Below, one piece after another: positions 46,668 to 54,868 of a DNA stretch of 64,000 nucleotides. The translations under genes and the position numbers were made by a program. Below the pieces are notes generated by a model that was not told the origin of the DNA, did no database searches, and saw nothing but the letters and a program-made list of their open reading frames with translations. How positions within the stretch are numbered: position 1 is the first letter of the stretch; every line of letters begins with the position of its first letter. The stretch is from Deltaproteobacteria bacterium. Lineage in GTDB: Bacteria; Myxococcota_A; UBA796; UBA2385. The stretch spans positions 42,736-106,735 of the forward strand of contig JAEUKK010000074.1 of assembly GCA_016792625.1 (NCBI GenBank), in the 5' to 3' direction.

Positions 46668-47299
46668 CTACGGCTCCTCAGGGCCTCAGCGGAGGCCGCC
46701 ACAGGGGGGACTTCAGGGGGACCACCCGGCCGGTCCGGCCGGGCATTGAAGCGGTTGCTGGCCGCGTCGATCCCTTCCCGCAGGATGGTCTCGATGGCGT
46801 CCGCCGCGAGGCTCAGGAGCGCAGGAAGCTCCTGCTCCTCGGCTGTGCTCCACTTTCCAAGGACATAATCCGCCGGGTCCCATCCTGTGGGCGGGCGGCC
46901 CACCCCGAAACGAACCCGTGTGTACTCGGGCCCGAGGACCCGGCTGAGATCCCGCAGGCCGTTGTGGCCGCCGTGCCCTCCCCCCCGTTTGCAGCGCAGC
47001 GCGCCGAAGGGGAGATCCATATCGTCGTGCAGGACAACGATGTCTGCAGGCTTGACCTTGTAGAAGCCTGCAGCGGTGGCGACGGGCTGCCCCGAGGCGT
47101 TCATGAAGCCCTGCGGCTGAACCAACACAGCGCGCTGACCAGCGACGAGGCCGTCGCCGAGCAGCGCGCCAAAGTTGTCTCGCCCACGAGGGTCGATCTG
47201 CCACCGCACCGCGAGCTCGCCGACCGCGAGGAAGCCCACGTTGTGCCGCGTGCGCTCATAACGGCGCCCTGGATTTCCCAAGCCAACGATGAGGTGCAC
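46664..47299 (-). CDS. pth: Peptidyl-tRNA hydrolase
   Basis: The 211-residue enzyme frees tRNA from drop-off peptidyl-tRNA. The conserved residues are visible: Asn9 in GLGNPG, catalytic His19 in RHNVGF, Asn in GFMNASG, and Asp in [12 protein letters not shown]-terminal extension of about 20 residues is Pro/Ala-rich. It starts with a GTG with GGAGG ten bases upstream, and its stop overlaps the hppA start. It lies 36 bases downstream of rplY, the common rplY-pth order. Confidence 0.96.
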
Positions 47300-47335
47300 C
47301 GACCGAACGCCTCCACGAGCGTGAGCAAGCGAGGC

Positions 47336-47938
47336 TTACTTCTTCTTCTTCTTGCCTTCGTCAGCGGCCGGGGCGGCGGCGACGACGCGCTTGCCGATGA
47401 CCGTCACGAGGTTGAAGTCGCCCTTGTAGGGGAAGGCGCAGCCCTCGGGGGCGGTCAGCGCGCTCAGCTTGGCAAAGGCGGCGATGTCGAGGTTGGTCAC
47501 GTCGACGGCGATGCTCTCGGGGATGTTCTGCGGCTTGCAGACCACCTCGAGGTAACGGCGCAGCACCTGAAGTTTGCCACCGGCCTTGACGCCCATGGAA
47601 GTACCGACGGGCACCACGTTCACGGTGACGCGCACGTCTTCGTTGGAGTCGACCTCATACAGATCGACGTGGCGAATGGCGCGGCTGACCGGGTGGCGCT
47701 GCACGTCGCGCACCAAGCAGACCTTGCCCGCAGCCGCACCCTCAAGCTTGAGGAGGGTGTTGCGGTTGTTGGTCTGGCGGAAGACCAGCTCGATGTCGGC
47801 GGGCTTGAGGGTGATGTGCTCAGCCGAGCCGCCAGCGCGGTACACGACGGCGGGGATCGAGCCCGCGCGGCGCAGCTTGCGGGCAAAGCCCTTACCGGTG
47901 GCGGTGCGGGCCTCAACAGGGAGGGAGACGGCGTCCAT
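47336..47938 (-). CDS. rplY: 50S ribosomal protein L25 (CTC form)
   Basis: The 200-residue protein is the long, two-domain CTC form. The N-terminal 5S-rRNA-binding domain has TATGKGFARKLRRAGSIPAVVY and the C-terminal beta domain has VPVGTSMGVKAGGKLQVLRRYLEVVC. The tail is a poly-Lys run. The start is the ATG with AGGAG six bases upstream; an in-frame extension of about 92 codons upstream covers the leader and is not ribosomal. It lies between prs and pth, the typical order. The long, hairpin-rich leader suggests regulation. Confidence 0.96.
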   Translation of the reverse strand: MDAVSLPVEARTATGKGFARKLRRAGSIPAVVYRAGGSAEHITLKPADIELVFRQTNNRNTLLKLEGAAAGKVCLVRDVQRHPVSRAIRHVDLYEVDSNEDVRVTVNVVPVGTSMGVKAGGKLQVLRRYLEVVCKPQNIPESIAVDVTNLDIAAFAKLSALTAPEGCAFPYKGDFNLVTVIGKRVVAAAPAADEGKKKKK

Positions 47939-48358
47939 AACAGCTCCTAGAAGACCAGTTGGCCACGCCGGAGGCAGGTCAAACCTGCGGCGGCTTTGGC
48001 GCGTCGCAGCCCGTGTGCGGTCTGGCCCCACCGTCGGGCGGGGTCGCCATCGGCGACCACCACCATCATGCGGGCTCGTCTCGGACTGCGGGCCCCCGGG
48101 GGGACCGACGAACCAGCGGGAGGGGGCAGACTTCGGAGAGGGTTGAACCGGCGCTGAACTCGGACCGGGCGGGGACCAGGTGTGTGCTGGACGCCTGCCC
48201 GGCGAGGGGCCCATGGCCTGGGTTGGGGCCCAGGCAGGGCGGTCTTCAGGCCGCGGTGTTCAACGGCCCGGCCCGATACCGCGACCCCCCTCCCCTGTCA
48301 AGCGCGGCGCTTGGCACCTTCCCGCGCGCTCGACCCGGAGGATGCGGCGCCGAGCGGC
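47939..48358 (-). promoter_or_regulatory. Long rplY leader with several hairpins
   Basis: About 420 bases separate the prs stop from rplY. Three perfect hairpins are visible: GCAGGT/ACCTGC with a CAA loop (47974-47988), GGTCGCC/GGCGACC with an ATC loop (48042-48058) and GCCTGGG/CCCAGGC with TTGGGG (48216-48235). The first lies about 36 bases before the rplY start. It may hold a terminator for prs, a promoter for rplY or a ribosomal-protein leader. I see no tRNA or CDS in it. Confidence 0.4.
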
Positions 48359-49294
48359 TCAGTCGAAGAGGCGGCTGACCGAGTCGTGGTGGTGGATGGC
48401 ACGGATGGCCTCGGCAAAGAGCTCCGCCACGGTCACCGCGCGCACCTTCGGCCCGGGGCTGACATGCGGGATGCTATCGGTGACAATGACGCTCTTGAGG
48501 ACGCTCTCATCGATCCGCTTCGAGGCTGGACCCGAGAGCACCGCGTGGCTCGCGGCCGCGTGGACCTCGGTCGCCCCGGCCGCCTGCACCGCGGCGGCGG
48601 CCTTGGTCAGCGTGCCGGCCGTGTCGATCATGTCGTCGACGATGATGGCCGTGCGCCCCTTGACGTCACCAATGATGTGCATGATCTCGGCCTCGTTTGG
48701 ACCGGGACGGCGCTTATCGATGATGGCGAGGCCGCAGCCCAGCCGCTTCGCGAAGGACCGGGCGCGCTCGACGCCCCCAGCGTCGGGCGAGACCACGACC
48801 GCGTTCTCGGTGGGCATGGTGCGGCTGATGGTGTCGCAGAGCAGCGTGTTCGAGTAGAGGTTGTCGACCGGGATGTCGAAAAAGCCCTGGATCTGACCGG
48901 CGTGGAGCTCCATCGTGAGGATTCGGTCCATCCCCGCCGCCGAGAGCAGGTCGGCGACGAGCTTGGCGGTGATCGGCACCCGCGGCCGCGCCTTCCGATC
49001 TTGCCGCGCATAGCCATAATAAGGGATGACCGCAGTGATCCGGCCGGCTGACGCACGTTTGCACGCGTCACCCATGATCAACAGCTCCATCAAGTGGTCA
49101 TTGGCCGGCGCGCAGGTCGGCTGGATCAGGAACACGTCGCGTCCGCGGACGTTGTCGCCGATCTCGACGTTGATCTCGCCGTCACTGAAACGACCGACCT
49201 TGGCCGGGCCGACCTGCGTGCGCAGGCGGTCCGCGATCTTTCGCGCGAGCTCGGGGTTCGCGTTGCCCGAGAACAGCTTGATGTCGGTGGACAT
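48359..49294 (-). CDS. prs: Ribose-phosphate pyrophosphokinase
   Basis: The 311-residue enzyme makes PRPP from ribose 5-phosphate and ATP (EC 2.7.6.1), feeding purine, pyrimidine, His and Trp synthesis. The N-terminal [13 protein letters not shown], the flexible [21 protein letters not shown], and the PRPP-binding [21 protein letters not shown] and [14 protein letters not shown] are all present. Length is standard. The ATG has GGGGGG about five bases upstream. It lies 91 bases downstream of tRNA-Gln on the same strand. hpt, which uses PRPP, is at 63377. Confidence 0.97.
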   Translation of the reverse strand: MSTDIKLFSGNANPELARKIADRLRTQVGPAKVGRFSDGEINVEIGDNVRGRDVFLIQPTCAPANDHLMELLIMGDACKRASAGRITAVIPYYGYARQDRKARPRVPITAKLVADLLSAAGMDRILTMELHAGQIQGFFDIPVDNLYSNTLLCDTISRTMPTENAVVVSPDAGGVERARSFAKRLGCGLAIIDKRRPGPNEAEIMHIIGDVKGRTAIIVDDMIDTAGTLTKAAAAVQAAGATEVHAAASHAVLSGPASKRIDESVLKSVIVTDSIPHVSPGPKVRAVTVAELFAEAIRAIHHHDSVSRLFD

Positions 49295-49385
49295 GCTCTC
49301 CCCCCTGGTGGCCCACGTTGGCGGAGCGGAGAGCGTCGTGGCGGCGGGGGTAGCGGCGGCGATGCGCAGCGAATCAGGCGGGGAG

Positions 49386-49457
49386 TTGGGGCGGCAGGGC
49401 TCGAACCTGCAAAACCGGAGTCAAAGTCCGGTGACTTGCCGATTAGTCGACGCCCCA
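49386..49457 (-). tRNA. tRNA-Gln (anticodon UUG)
   Basis: The 72-base sequence folds as a full cloverleaf. The acceptor UGGGGCG/CGCCCCA pairs perfectly, including the U1-A72 pair typical of tRNA-Gln. The D arm has GACU/AGUC, the anticodon arm CCGGA/UCCGG with loop CUUUGAC (anticodon UUG at 49422-49424), and the T arm GCAGG/CCUGC with UUCGAGC. CCA is not encoded. It is the first element of the tRNA-prs-rplY-pth unit, as in several deltaproteobacteria. Confidence 0.95.
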
Positions 49458-49671
49458 GTGAGCTCCCCGCTGCTGACCCAATGGACCGCGAGGGGCAAGG
49501 GCCCCCGCACACCACACGAACCCGCGGTCCAGGTTCGGGGCCGACCGGAGCTTAGACGCCCTCCGGTACGCGGAGGGGTGCCGAGGGCCGCGGCTCCGCG
49601 ACCAGCGTCATCCCCGCCGTGGTCTCTGCGTATGAAGGGGGCCCGGGCGTGGCAAGCGATGACAGCCCCCG

Positions 49672-51231
49672 TCACGGAGCCGTCACGCCCCCGCGGCAGC
49701 AGCGGAAGGGCAGCGCCGCTGAGGACGCGCCGACCGCCTCGAGGCAGCCCGGGCCGCCGGCCACCGCGACGGCGCCCGCCCCGTCCCACGCCCACTCCGG
49801 CTGGAGGCCCAGGGTGGCCGCGCCTCTCAGCGCGACGCAAGCGGCGGGATCTTCCGCGCAGACCGATGGCAGACGGAAGCGGGCGGCCCCGCTCCGCCGC
49901 GCGACCGCAGGCGGCGCCGCGCCGCGACACCATCCGACCAGCGCGTCAATCCCGCAGAGCTGGGCGCCCACCTCAGCGCAGGCACGGGCAGCCTCTCCCG
50001 CCGAGGCCGCGGGGCGCAGCTCGGGAACGGCGACCGGCAGCTGCGTCACCTCCCCCTCCCACCGCGGGCGGAGCCGGCGCGGCTGCACCGCGGCCCCACC
50101 TCTGTAGGCGCCGATCACCGCGTCAATCACGCTGATCACGTCGCCCGGGTCGGGCGGCTCACCCGTCCAACCAAAGCCCTCGACGTCCAGCCACGGCCCG
50201 CCCTCGCGCTTCATCACCCGGATCGCCGCCGCCGCGCGGGCGCCGGCCTGGCCCGCCGGCCGGCTGGCGAGGCAGCTCTGCAGGCGCCCTTCGTCGAGCC
50301 CGAGGCGCGAGGCGAGGTCTGCCGGCGGGGTGCGGAGCGCCGCGTCGGCTGCCCGCAGGTCGAGCAGATCCCACGCCAAGCGCTGCTCTGTGGCGCAGTA
50401 GTGCAGCGCGGCCCATCCGCAGCCATTCGCCCCTTCGCAGCCCGGCGCCTCGGTCACCTTGACCACGATCCGGGCCGCCGTGCGCCGCGCGTCCTGCACC
50501 ACGTCCACAAGGTCCAACCAATCTGGGGCACGTGCGTCCGCCAGATCGACGATCAGGACGACGTTCGCCGGGGCGCGCTCGGGGCCGAGCGCCGCATCGC
50601 CATCGTCGACCGGTGCCGGTCGGCGACGCTCGGGGAGCTCGACGAGGACGTCGCTCTCGACCCAGCGCAGGCGCAGCCCAGTGGAGGGTGCCTGGGGGAG
50701 CGAGCGGCCGTCGGGGAAGACCTCTTCCGGCGTCGGCACGCCGTGGGCCTGCACCTCGACCCAGCGGGCGGCCACCCGGCTCAGCTCGACCACCGAGGTG
50801 AGCGCGGTGACCATCCAGAGCAGCGCGCCAAAGGCGGCGAGGGGCTCGACGCGCAGCCAGCCCCGTGGGGCGCGCGGCGCTGACGCGATGAGGACCAGCG
50901 CCGCGCCGAGGAGGTGAAGTGCGCCCGTCCACCCCGCGGCGAGACCTCCCAAGATCAGTACCAGGGCGCCGCTCAGCGCGGACAACATCGCTGCGGCCGC
51001 CTCGACCGGCCGGCGCCCGTCGGCGGAGGGCAGCCACGACATCGCCGCCACCACGGTCGCGGAGGGGATCGGCCACCACCCCCACGGCACCGGCAGCGCG
51101 AGGGCCGCGGCCTGGCCCGCCATCAGCCAAGCCCAGCCGGCCTGCGCGCCGAGGCCCGCGGCGATCAATGAGATGAGCCCACCGAGCGGGCGGGCGAAGG
51201 CGGCGGCAGGTCGGTCAGCAGAGATGGACAT
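49672..51231 (-). CDS. Membrane protein with decayed DsbA-like and SUMF1-like domains
   Basis: The 519-residue product has four or five membrane helices in its first 160 residues. The next part (about 215-390) has a DsbA-like thioredoxin layout: a strand VVLIVDLADARAPDWLDLVD where an active enzyme has CxxC, a helical insert ending in LGLDEGRLQSCLAS, and the strand with GPWLDVEGFGWTG. Residues about 410-519 resemble a SUMF1/formylglycine-type domain (ACAEVGAQLCGIDALVGWCRG and the closing LPFRCCRG), but it is short. It is therefore probably not an active oxidoreductase. The start ATG has only a weak GGGG upstream. It is divergent from the PEBP gene. Confidence 0.6.
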   Translation of the reverse strand: MSISADRPAAAFARPLGGLISLIAAGLGAQAGWAWLMAGQAAALALPVPWGWWPIPSATVVAAMSWLPSADGRRPVEAAAAMLSALSGALVLILGGLAAGWTGALHLLGAALVLIASAPRAPRGWLRVEPLAAFGALLWMVTALTSVVELSRVAARWVEVQAHGVPTPEEVFPDGRSLPQAPSTGLRLRWVESDVLVELPERRRPAPVDDGDAALGPERAPANVVLIVDLADARAPDWLDLVDVVQDARRTAARIVVKVTEAPGCEGANGCGWAALHYCATEQRLAWDLLDLRAADAALRTPPADLASRLGLDEGRLQSCLASRPAGQAGARAAAAIRVMKREGGPWLDVEGFGWTGEPPDPGDVISVIDAVIGAYRGGAAVQPRRLRPRWEGEVTQLPVAVPELRPAASAGEAARACAEVGAQLCGIDALVGWCRGAAPPAVARRSGAARFRLPSVCAEDPAACVALRGAATLGLQPEWAWDGAGAVAVAGGPGCLEAVGASSAALPFRCCRGGVTAP

Positions 51232-51339
51232 CCCCAGAGAACTAGCGCGCGTGCGCTGCCCGCGCCTGCGCGCGGCGCGAGGTGGGGCGTGGAAGACAAA
51301 ACCGTTGGAGATGGCGCGACTTGTCCGCTCCTGTTTGGG

Positions 51340-51345
51340 TTGACA
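51340..51345 (+). promoter_or_regulatory. Candidate -35 box of the PEBP/UvrA-like operon
   Basis: A perfect TTGACA lies in the only clearly AT-richer part of this 213-base divergent region. A weak CATGAT -10 candidate lies about 19 bases further. The sequence GACGATTTTGTCGTC just after it is an inverted repeat and could be an operator. The start codon is about 100 bases downstream. Confidence 0.35.
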
Positions 51346-51444
51346 GACGATTTTGTCGTCGGTCCATGATTGCCAACGATCCTGTCTGCAGCTCCGCTCC
51401 ACCGAGGGGCGCCGAGGCAACGCGCGCCGCGCTATGTGCGCCCC

Positions 51445-51978
51445 ATGTGGACCTTTGGCCTCCTCCTCCTCTTTGGGCTCAGCGGCTGCGCGAACCCACC
51501 GACCCCGACCCAAGGCGCAACCCGAGCGACCCTCACGTTGACGCTCGAGGTCGAGGGGGTTCCGGCCACAAGCCTCCCGCGCGCGGCGACCTGCGAGGGT
51601 GGTGGTCGGGCGCCGGCCCTGCGCTGGGGCCCGCTCCCCGCGGGCGCGGTCGAGCTTTTGGTGGTGGTGCGGGCGCGGTCTGGCGCCCTGCATTGGACCG
51701 CTTGGGGGATCACCGCGGACCAAGATGGCCTGCCGCAGGGCATCGTCGCAGAGCAGGCGCCCCCTCTCCAAGGCATCAACGACGCGGGGATCATCGGCTG
51801 GCTCGCGCCCTGCCGTCCGCCCTCCCCACCTGATGACGAGCTGTGGATGCAGGTTTTTGCGCTCAACGGCCCCCTCCGCGCGCCACCGACGACGGGGGTG
51901 GACATGCTCCTCCAGAGGGCAGATCCGCTGATCATTGGGCAGGGTGAGCTGCGCCTCCCCGTCTGGGCCACCCCATGA
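51445..51978 (+). CDS. PEBP-family (YbhB/YbcL-like) lipoprotein
   Basis: The 177-residue protein has a lipoprotein signal peptide with lipobox LSGC (cysteine about residue 14). The mature part follows the phosphatidylethanolamine-binding-protein fold: TCEGGGRAPALRWGPLPAG resembles the CDGxxxSPPLxW strand, HWTAWGITADQDGLPQGI the central ligand-pocket region, and IIGWLAPCRPPS the GYxGPCPP loop. It is of unknown ligand. The ATG was chosen because it gives the signal peptide. The stop overlaps the UvrA-like start by four bases (ATGA), so an exported protein is coupled to a cytoplasmic ATPase. Confidence 0.82.
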   Translation: MWTFGLLLLFGLSGCANPPTPTQGATRATLTLTLEVEGVPATSLPRAATCEGGGRAPALRWGPLPAGAVELLVVVRARSGALHWTAWGITADQDGLPQGIVAEQAPPLQGINDAGIIGWLAPCRPPSPPDDELWMQVFALNGPLRAPPTTGVDMLLQRADPLIIGQGELRLPVWATP

Positions 51979-54263
51979 CGGCTCGTCCGCCGGTCGTGAT
52001 GCGGGGCGTGCGAACCAACCGCCTCGTCGGCCCCGACGGTCAAGGCGTCGACCTTGACCTGCCGCTGGATCGGCTCGTCGTGATGACCGGCCCCTCGGGC
52101 TCGGGCAAGTCGAGCCTCGCGCTCGACACCCTCGCCGCAGAGAGCCGCCGCCGCATGCTCGACGCGCTGGGCGCGGCACGGGGCGCCCGCCTGCCCCGGC
52201 CGCCGGCAGCGCTCATCGCCAACCTGCCCTCGACCCGGGCGGTCATCGTTGACGGCCGCCCCCGCGCAGAGGCGGTGGTCTGCGGGGCGACGGAGCTCGG
52301 CGGGTTGCTGGCCGCGCTCGCCTTGCTGCGGGGCGAGCGGCGCTGCCCGGTCGAGGACCTGCCCCTCGCCAGCGGCGGCCGCGAGGGCCTCGTGCGCGCG
52401 CTCCTCGAGCGACCCGAGGGGGAGATCCTGGTCTTTTGTGCGCCGCGCCCCGCTCCGGCAGACGGCGGCGTGGCCTTGTTGGAGGAGCTCCGCCGAAACG
52501 GCGTGCTGCGGGTCCACTTCGGCGGGTCGCTCCACCGGCTCGACGAGCTTGAGCGCCTGCCCAGCCGCGGGACCATCGGCTTGGTGCTCGATCGCCTACG
52601 TCTCCGCGCTGATCAAGGTGATCGCCTTCGCGAAGCGGCGGAGCAGGCCCTCCGCGCGGGCGCGGGGCAGGCCTATGTGCTGGCCGGGGAGGCGCTGCAG
52701 ACGGTCATCCCCTTCGCCGACCGCCCCTTCTCGGCGGCGCTCGGCCGCGCCCTCGACCCCCTCCGCGCCGACGGGCTGGACCCAGAGTCGCGCGGGCGCT
52801 GCGCGGGCTGCGCCGGCCAAGGCTGCGCGACCTGCGCCGAGAGCGGCCTGTCCGAGGCCATTCGCAGCGTCGCCATCGGCGGCCGCCGGCTCGACCTCCT
52901 CCTCCGCGGGACGCTGGTTGAGCTTGAGGCCTGGTGGTCTGCGGCGCCATACCGCGACGAAGACGCCGTGCTGCACAAGCTCCTCGGGCGCATCCTCCAG
53001 CTCCACCTCACGCTCGGCCTGGGCCCCCTCCCCTTGCTGCGGCCCCTGGGCAGCTGTGCCGCGAGCGAGATCGCCCGCCTGCGCCTGATCTCCGCCTTGA
53101 GCGAGGAGCTCCCCGGCGGCCTCCTCATCCTCGACGAGCCGGCCGCGCGCCTCGACCCAGCGCAGGCCGAAACGCTGCTCGGCCTGCTCCGCGCGCGCGT
53201 TGCCGAGGGCTGCGGCGTCCTGGTCGTCGATCACGCGCCGACGCTGCGCCTGGGTGCGGACTGGGAGGTGGCTTTTGGCCCGGGCGCGGGCCTCGCCGGT
53301 GGCCAAGTGGTCTACCAAGGCCCACCCCGCGCGATCCCGCAGCCGTCACTCCCCTCACCTCTCGGACCACCTCCGACCGAGGCCTGGATCACCGTCGAGT
53401 ACTCCCCGACCCAGGCCCTTCAGGCCGGCCAGCTGCGCATCCCGCGCGGGCGCTGGACGGCGGTGCTCGGCGAGAACGGCGCCGGCAAAAGCACTCTGCT
53501 GCACGACGTTTTGCTCCCAGCCATCCGTGAGGGCCAGGGGCTGCTGAGCGCGGGGGGCGGCCCGCTCACGCCGTGGATCGTCGATGACCGGCGGCCGCCA
53601 GGTGGCCCGCGAAGCGTGGTCGCCACCGTGATCGGCGTCTGGTCGCATGTGCGCGCCGCGCTGGCCGCCACCCGAGAGGCGCATGAGCGCGGCTGGGGCC
53701 CGGAGCGCTTCAGCTTCAACCGCGCGGGTGGCCGCTGCGAGACCTGCGAGGGCACGGGGGAGGAGCGCACCGACATCGGCGACTGGGCCACCGGCGCCGC
53801 CCCCTGTCCGAGCTGCGGCGGCGCGCGGTTTGCCCCCGAGCTCGACGCGCTGCGATGGCGAGGGCACACCATCGCCGACCTGCTTCGACTCGACGTGATG
53901 ACCGCGCTGGACGTCTTCTCCACCAATGTGCGCATCGCCGGCCCGCTCAAGGCGCTGTGCCGCGCCGGCCTCGGCTACCTCGGCCTTGGGCAGCGCACCG
54001 ATACGCTCAGCGGCGGGGAGGCGCAGCGTCTCAGCCTGGCGCAGGCGCTGACCACCGCCGATCGGGCCGCATCCGGGGGCGTTTTACTGCTCGACAGCCC
54101 CGGTGCAGGCCTGCACGAGGCCGATGCGTCCGCACTCGCCTGGACCCTCGACGAGCTGCGCGCGGCCGGTCTGACCATCGTGGTGGCCGACCCCGGCCGC
54201 GCCTTCACCGCGCCCGCGGACCACCGGGTGGTGCTGCGGGGCGGGCGGCTGGTCGAGTCCTGA
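51975..54263 (+). CDS. Divergent UvrA-like ABC ATPase
   Basis: The 762-residue protein has the UvrA double-ABC layout but is shorter than the usual about 940. First half: Walker A GPSGSGKSS (39-47), zinc module CAGCAGQGCATC, a signature motif replaced by CAASE (around 361-365), and Walker B LLILDEPAARLD (Asp387/Glu388). Second half: Walker A GENGAGKST (499-507), zinc module with CETC and CPSC, an intact LSGGEAQR (678) and Walker B LLLLDSPGAGLH, with Ser708 in place of the catalytic Glu. So one ATP site keeps all parts and the other is decayed. Role unknown; the absence of uvrB/uvrC nearby and the shortening argue against being the main UvrA. Confidence 0.85.
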   Translation: MTARPPVVMRGVRTNRLVGPDGQGVDLDLPLDRLVVMTGPSGSGKSSLALDTLAAESRRRMLDALGAARGARLPRPPAALIANLPSTRAVIVDGRPRAEAVVCGATELGGLLAALALLRGERRCPVEDLPLASGGREGLVRALLERPEGEILVFCAPRPAPADGGVALLEELRRNGVLRVHFGGSLHRLDELERLPSRGTIGLVLDRLRLRADQGDRLREAAEQALRAGAGQAYVLAGEALQTVIPFADRPFSAALGRALDPLRADGLDPESRGRCAGCAGQGCATCAESGLSEAIRSVAIGGRRLDLLLRGTLVELEAWWSAAPYRDEDAVLHKLLGRILQLHLTLGLGPLPLLRPLGSCAASEIARLRLISALSEELPGGLLILDEPAARLDPAQAETLLGLLRARVAEGCGVLVVDHAPTLRLGADWEVAFGPGAGLAGGQVVYQGPPRAIPQPSLPSPLGPPPTEAWITVEYSPTQALQAGQLRIPRGRWTAVLGENGAGKSTLLHDVLLPAIREGQGLLSAGGGPLTPWIVDDRRPPGGPRSVVATVIGVWSHVRAALAATREAHERGWGPERFSFNRAGGRCETCEGTGEERTDIGDWATGAAPCPSCGGARFAPELDALRWRGHTIADLLRLDVMTALDVFSTNVRIAGPLKALCRAGLGYLGLGQRTDTLSGGEAQRLSLAQALTTADRAASGGVLLLDSPGAGLHEADASALAWTLDELRAAGLTIVVADPGRAFTAPADHRVVLRGGRLVES

Positions 54264-54274
54264 GCTCGCCCCGC

Positions 54275-54745
54275 TCAGGAGGCGGAGGGCAGCGCGTCGA
54301 TCGCGGCCTTCAGCTCACCGTTCGCGTGCATCTGCGCGAGGATGTCGCTGCCGCCAATGAACTCACCGCCGATGTAGATCTGGGGGATGGTCGGCCACTG
54401 ACCGAAGTCTTTGACCGCTTGACGCACGTCGGGATCGCTGAGCACGTCAAAGTGCGCGAAGGGCCGCCCATAGGAGCGCAGGATGCCCGAAGCGTTGGCC
54501 GAGAAGCCGCACTGCGGCATGCTCGGGCTGCCCTTCATGAAGATGACGATGGGGTTGTCTTTGACCAGCTGGGCGACGAAGTCGTCGGCGCTAAGGCCAC
54601 CCCGGTCATCGGCGGCCGGAGCGCTCGGCGCAGCGACAGGCGCGGGCGACGGGCCGGCGGAGGGGGCGGGTTGCGTCGAGCTCGGCCGGTTTCCGCCGAG
54701 GCCGACGATGGGGAGGGCGCGCTTGATGCGATCACGAAGGCCCAT
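54275..54745 (-). CDS. grxD: Monothiol glutaredoxin (CGFS type)
   Basis: The 156-residue protein has a basic N-terminal helix and a Pro/Ala-rich linker (about 25-50), then a glutaredoxin domain with the CGFS active site (PQCGFSANA), the cis-Pro segment WPTIPQIYIGGEFIGGSDI and the closing helix. CGFS glutaredoxins carry Fe-S clusters and pass them to other proteins. The N-terminal extension is unusual for bacterial GrxD (about 105-115 residues). The ATG has GGAG six bases upstream; a TTG 15 bases earlier is in frame but less likely. It lies about 120 bases after the S41 protease. Confidence 0.9.
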   Translation of the reverse strand: MGLRDRIKRALPIVGLGGNRPSSTQPAPSAGPSPAPVAAPSAPAADDRGGLSADDFVAQLVKDNPIVIFMKGSPSMPQCGFSANASGILRSYGRPFAHFDVLSDPDVRQAVKDFGQWPTIPQIYIGGEFIGGSDILAQMHANGELKAAIDALPSAS

Positions 54746-54868
54746 GCGGTGCTCCAACAAGGTGGGGAGGGTCGCCCATTGCAGCCGGGCCGCCCGCGGA
54801 GAGGCGCGGGGCGAGCTCGCCGCTGGAGGCGTCCCCGCCGGGTATCGCAGCCGCCCCGCCTGCCAAGC

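Noticed and set aside
48140..48160. A possible second tRNA from a TTGAACC sequence
   Set aside because: No acceptor, D or anticodon arms could be built around it.
49458..49671. An ispE gene before tRNA-Gln
   Set aside because: Some deltaproteobacteria have ispE there; here only 214 bases of non-coding DNA and then an unrelated membrane-protein gene are present.
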